Below, one piece after another: positions 62,102-64,000 of a stretch of DNA of 64,000 nt (positions are counted from its first letter, which is position 1; every line of letters starts with the position of its first letter). Under the pieces are notes generated by a model. It made no database searches. It was not told the origin of the DNA and saw only the letters and a program-made list of their open reading frames with translations. The stretch is from positions 124,001 to 188,000 of the forward strand of contig NZ_FNBL01000004.1 of NCBI RefSeq assembly GCF_900102315.1, written 5' to 3'. A program made the position numbers and the translations under genes. The DNA comes from Celeribacter baekdonensis (GTDB lineage: Bacteria; Pseudomonadota; Alphaproteobacteria; Rhodobacterales; Rhodobacteraceae).

Positions 62102-63673
62102 TTAGTTTAATTCTCTGAGCCAAATTTCCACCCGACGATTTAGCGACCGACCCCAAGCAACGTCATCGCAGGCAAGCGGCATGACTTCGCCATAGCCTTG
62201 GACGCTCAATTGTAGCCGATCTGGTTCAAAGGCTTCCCCAAGCGCACGGCGCACGGCCAACAGCACAGCATTGGCCCGCCGCTCCGAGAGTGCGCGGTTG
62301 ACTGGCGCGGCACCTTCGCCGTCGGAAAATCCCGCAAACATCAATTCTTTGCCGTCATAGACCCCCGCTTCAATCAGTTCCGCAAGCAAATGCACGTTGG
62401 ACCGCGATTGCGCATCAAGACCGATGGCACCCCCTTCAAAGCGAAACCCCAAAGTCAGCCGCTTGGCCCCCTGCAGGGCCGCGGTCACATCTTGGAGATC
62501 ATCAAGCGAGATTTCATCACCGGCATGGGTGATTGCATTGGCAAATCGGCGGCCCTGATCGCGGAACGACAGGTGGTCCACCCCTTGATCCACAAAAGCC
62601 GTGCGTGCAACGACAACCTGCGCTGCGGGCGACACAGAAAACTCAAGAAACTCTCGCGCCAATTTCGGCAAACGCCGCGCGGGTGTGTAGAGAAAGACGG
62701 GACGGGTCAGCGGATAGTCTTCGGTTTTGATGTCCGGCGCGATGGCTTGCGCTTCAAATCCACAAGCCCCCGTCAGCCCAAGCGGTTTGACCGACCCACC
62801 TGCCGACATTCGCCCCAATCCGATGGCATATGGGTCATGCTCAACCGCAGCACTCAACGCCGCGTAGCTGTCATGTATGGCCAACTCGTCTGTCGCAGAC
62901 GTCCCTTTGGCAAGAATCATGCGGCGAAATTCGCTGCCCTCTCGCAAATCGTCGCGCATCACATGGCGCGACACGGGAGCATCAGCGCCGCCAACTTCGC
63001 TCCAATTTGTGACCGACCCAGTATAAATATTGGACAGATCGGTGAGCGACAGCCCCTCAAGCAAGTTTGAACGTGACACGACAGGCACCAAAGCATCCAA
63101 ACCAATCACGCGCGCGCGCAGGGGATCGGACAGATCGCCAACACCCGCCTCCTGCGCCAACGATCGCTCCATGGGAGACACTTTGCGCAACGACACAACA
63201 ACATCGGTATTCTCGGAAACGAGATCCGCGAAACCTTCACCGCTTGAGGTCGGTGCGATCAAAAATTCGCCAGCGACCAGTTTGCTCTCAGCGTCCAAAA
63301 GCAAAAGCGCCGTTTGACCATCGACCCCCGGCTCTTCCTCGACCACATAGCCATTGCGCAGGGCGAAAGCCGTAATCAAAGCAGGGACCAGGTCCGACAT
63401 ACCGGTGGGATCGCCAGACAGACGAATTTGGGCATAATACCCATCAAGTTCGGGACAGCCCGGCCCCTCACATTGCACGCCTGTACCGTCGACGGTCAGA
63501 ACACCCAGATCCGTATCGACGCGGTAGAATTCCCCATCGAAACTCAGAAACGTGCCTGAGATTGAAATTGCCCCATCGCGTGACAGAAGGTTTACGTCTT
63601 GGGCTTGCACCATGAGAGGCAAGAACAAGGAAAGGGTCAATGCGACGATTTTCGCCGCACTTTGACTGGACAT
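62102..63673 (-). CDS. PstS-like substrate-binding domain fused to OmpA-like domain
   Basis: A 523-residue secreted protein. A signal peptide (residues 1-25, ending VQAQ) precedes a leading segment with two cysteines (VQCEGPGCPEL near 66-76), then a type II binding fold of PstS kind (about 90-345; SLTDLSNIYTGSVTNWSEVGG near 208-228 and ATDELAIHDSYAALSAAVEH near 260-279). A C-terminal OmpA/MotB-like peptidoglycan-binding domain follows, with FAGFSDGEGAAPVNRALSERRA near 448-469 and WGRSLNRRVEIWL near 507-519. It could hold a phosphate-binding-like domain at the cell wall. No pst genes are nearby. Such fusions occur in Rhodobacterales; function unknown. Confidence 0.85.
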   Translation of the reverse strand: MSSQSAAKIVALTLSLFLPLMVQAQDVNLLSRDGAISISGTFLSFDGEFYRVDTDLGVLTVDGTGVQCEGPGCPELDGYYAQIRLSGDPTGMSDLVPALITAFALRNGYVVEEEPGVDGQTALLLLDAESKLVAGEFLIAPTSSGEGFADLVSENTDVVVSLRKVSPMERSLAQEAGVGDLSDPLRARVIGLDALVPVVSRSNLLEGLSLTDLSNIYTGSVTNWSEVGGADAPVSRHVMRDDLREGSEFRRMILAKGTSATDELAIHDSYAALSAAVEHDPYAIGLGRMSAGGSVKPLGLTGACGFEAQAIAPDIKTEDYPLTRPVFLYTPARRLPKLAREFLEFSVSPAAQVVVARTAFVDQGVDHLSFRDQGRRFANAITHAGDEISLDDLQDVTAALQGAKRLTLGFRFEGGAIGLDAQSRSNVHLLAELIEAGVYDGKELMFAGFSDGEGAAPVNRALSERRANAVLLAVRRALGEAFEPDRLQLSVQGYGEVMPLACDDVAWGRSLNRRVEIWLRELN

Positions 63674-63706
63674 GAGCGCTTAGCCTCGCATGAAAACCGG
63701 GGGCAA

Positions 63707-64000
63707 TCAGTTGCTGGCGATTTTCAACTCTGGGATGATATTTTTCAACTGGATAAAGTCGCCAATCGCATGACAATCCGGCATATCGACAAAAAAGCTC
63801 TGGCCTTTCGTTGGGGCGAAGGGCGCAATCTCAAATATCTTACCACCAATTTGGCGACCACAGGTGGCTTGTGTCACTTCAGCTTCGACAACCAATGCGA
63901 CATGGGTCTCGGTTTTCGCCCAATCAACAGGAAAAGAATAGATCTGAGAATGGGCAGCCTGTGGCGCAATTTCTGAGCCTAATTCAATCATATAGCCGGA
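63707..64000 (-). CDS. Unknown protein, 5' end outside window
   Basis: An open frame of about 98 codons enters from the right edge and ends at 63707. The visible C-terminus has one cysteine in QATCGRQIGG, the stretch FVDMPDCHAIGDFIQLKNI and hydrophobic strands (HVALVVEAEV). There is an ATG at 63991, but the frame is open through the edge, so this is probably the end of a larger protein. I do not recognise it. It lies 33 bases before the PstS-OmpA gene, in the same direction, so the two may be an operon. Confidence 0.5.
   Translation of the reverse strand, partial: SGYMIELGSEIAPQAAHSQIYSFPVDWAKTETHVALVVEAEVTQATCGRQIGGKIFEIAPFAPTKGQSFFVDMPDCHAIGDFIQLKNIIPELKIASN

Noticed and set aside
1-64000. 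CRISPR arrays, insertion sequences, rRNA genes, integrases
   Set aside because: I looked for regularly spaced repeats, transposase or integrase motifs and rRNA-like sequence and saw none.

Overview
The window reads as chromosomal DNA of an alphaproteobacterium, most likely Rhodobacteraceae (roseobacter/Rhodobacter group). The support is a three-gene cytochrome bc1 operon with a TAT-type Rieske protein, relatives of the Rhodobacter petP/petR regulator pair, the order rnd-kdsD-lptC-lptA-lptB-hpf-ptsN, and a dnaK promoter fitting the alphaproteobacterial RpoH consensus. There are about 65 protein genes (two cut by the window ends), two tRNAs, one TPP riboswitch and no rRNA, CRISPR array or intact insertion sequence.

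Layout. Bases 1-8011 hold one leftward, tightly overlapping operon: a Liv-type ABC importer (binding protein, two ATPases, two permeases), an alpha/beta hydrolase, a TetR regulator, a crotonase-fold protein and an acyl-CoA ligase. It is visibly richer in G+C than the rest and looks like an acquired module for importing a carboxylic acid and activating it to a CoA ester. A perfect 20-bp palindrome lies in its promoter spacer and is the likely operator. Bases 8012-8587 are eroded DNA with a remnant of a DUF2235-type protein, next to tRNA-Lys. From 8777 the core genome runs on: dapF-mtaB-GST and petABC rightward, thiBPQ leftward under a TPP riboswitch, aroC, a DMT exporter, HU, AMP nucleosidase, an SDR protein with a convergent MFS exporter, then xseB-ispA-dxs, petP-petR, ilvE, a small unknown membrane protein, a second DMT exporter, queG, a GST-like protein, mtgA, gltD-gltB, uppP, an NDUFA9-like protein and tRNA-Leu.

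Bases 42312-47113 are an envelope block: RNase D, the Kdo-precursor isomerase KdsD, the LptC/LptA/LptB part of the LPS exporter, then hibernation factor and PtsN. The rpoN gene often found between lptB and hpf is absent here. Bases 47224-57254 form the most interesting region: galU, galE, two related GT2-like transferases, a GT14-like transferase with a long extra C-terminal part and a NodH-like sulfotransferase, all leftward, preceded by cysQ-kdsB and a divergent orphan ABC-2 polysaccharide-type permease. Together these could make, decorate and export a sulfated surface glycan: GalU/GalE supply UDP-hexoses, KdsB supplies CMP-Kdo, the sulfotransferase uses PAPS and CysQ removes the PAP by-product.

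Bases 57261-64000 hold alkB, divergent dnaK-dnaJ, radC and a PstS-like/OmpA-like fusion, with the end of an unknown gene at the edge. All functional calls rest on reading motifs and gene order; no database search was run.
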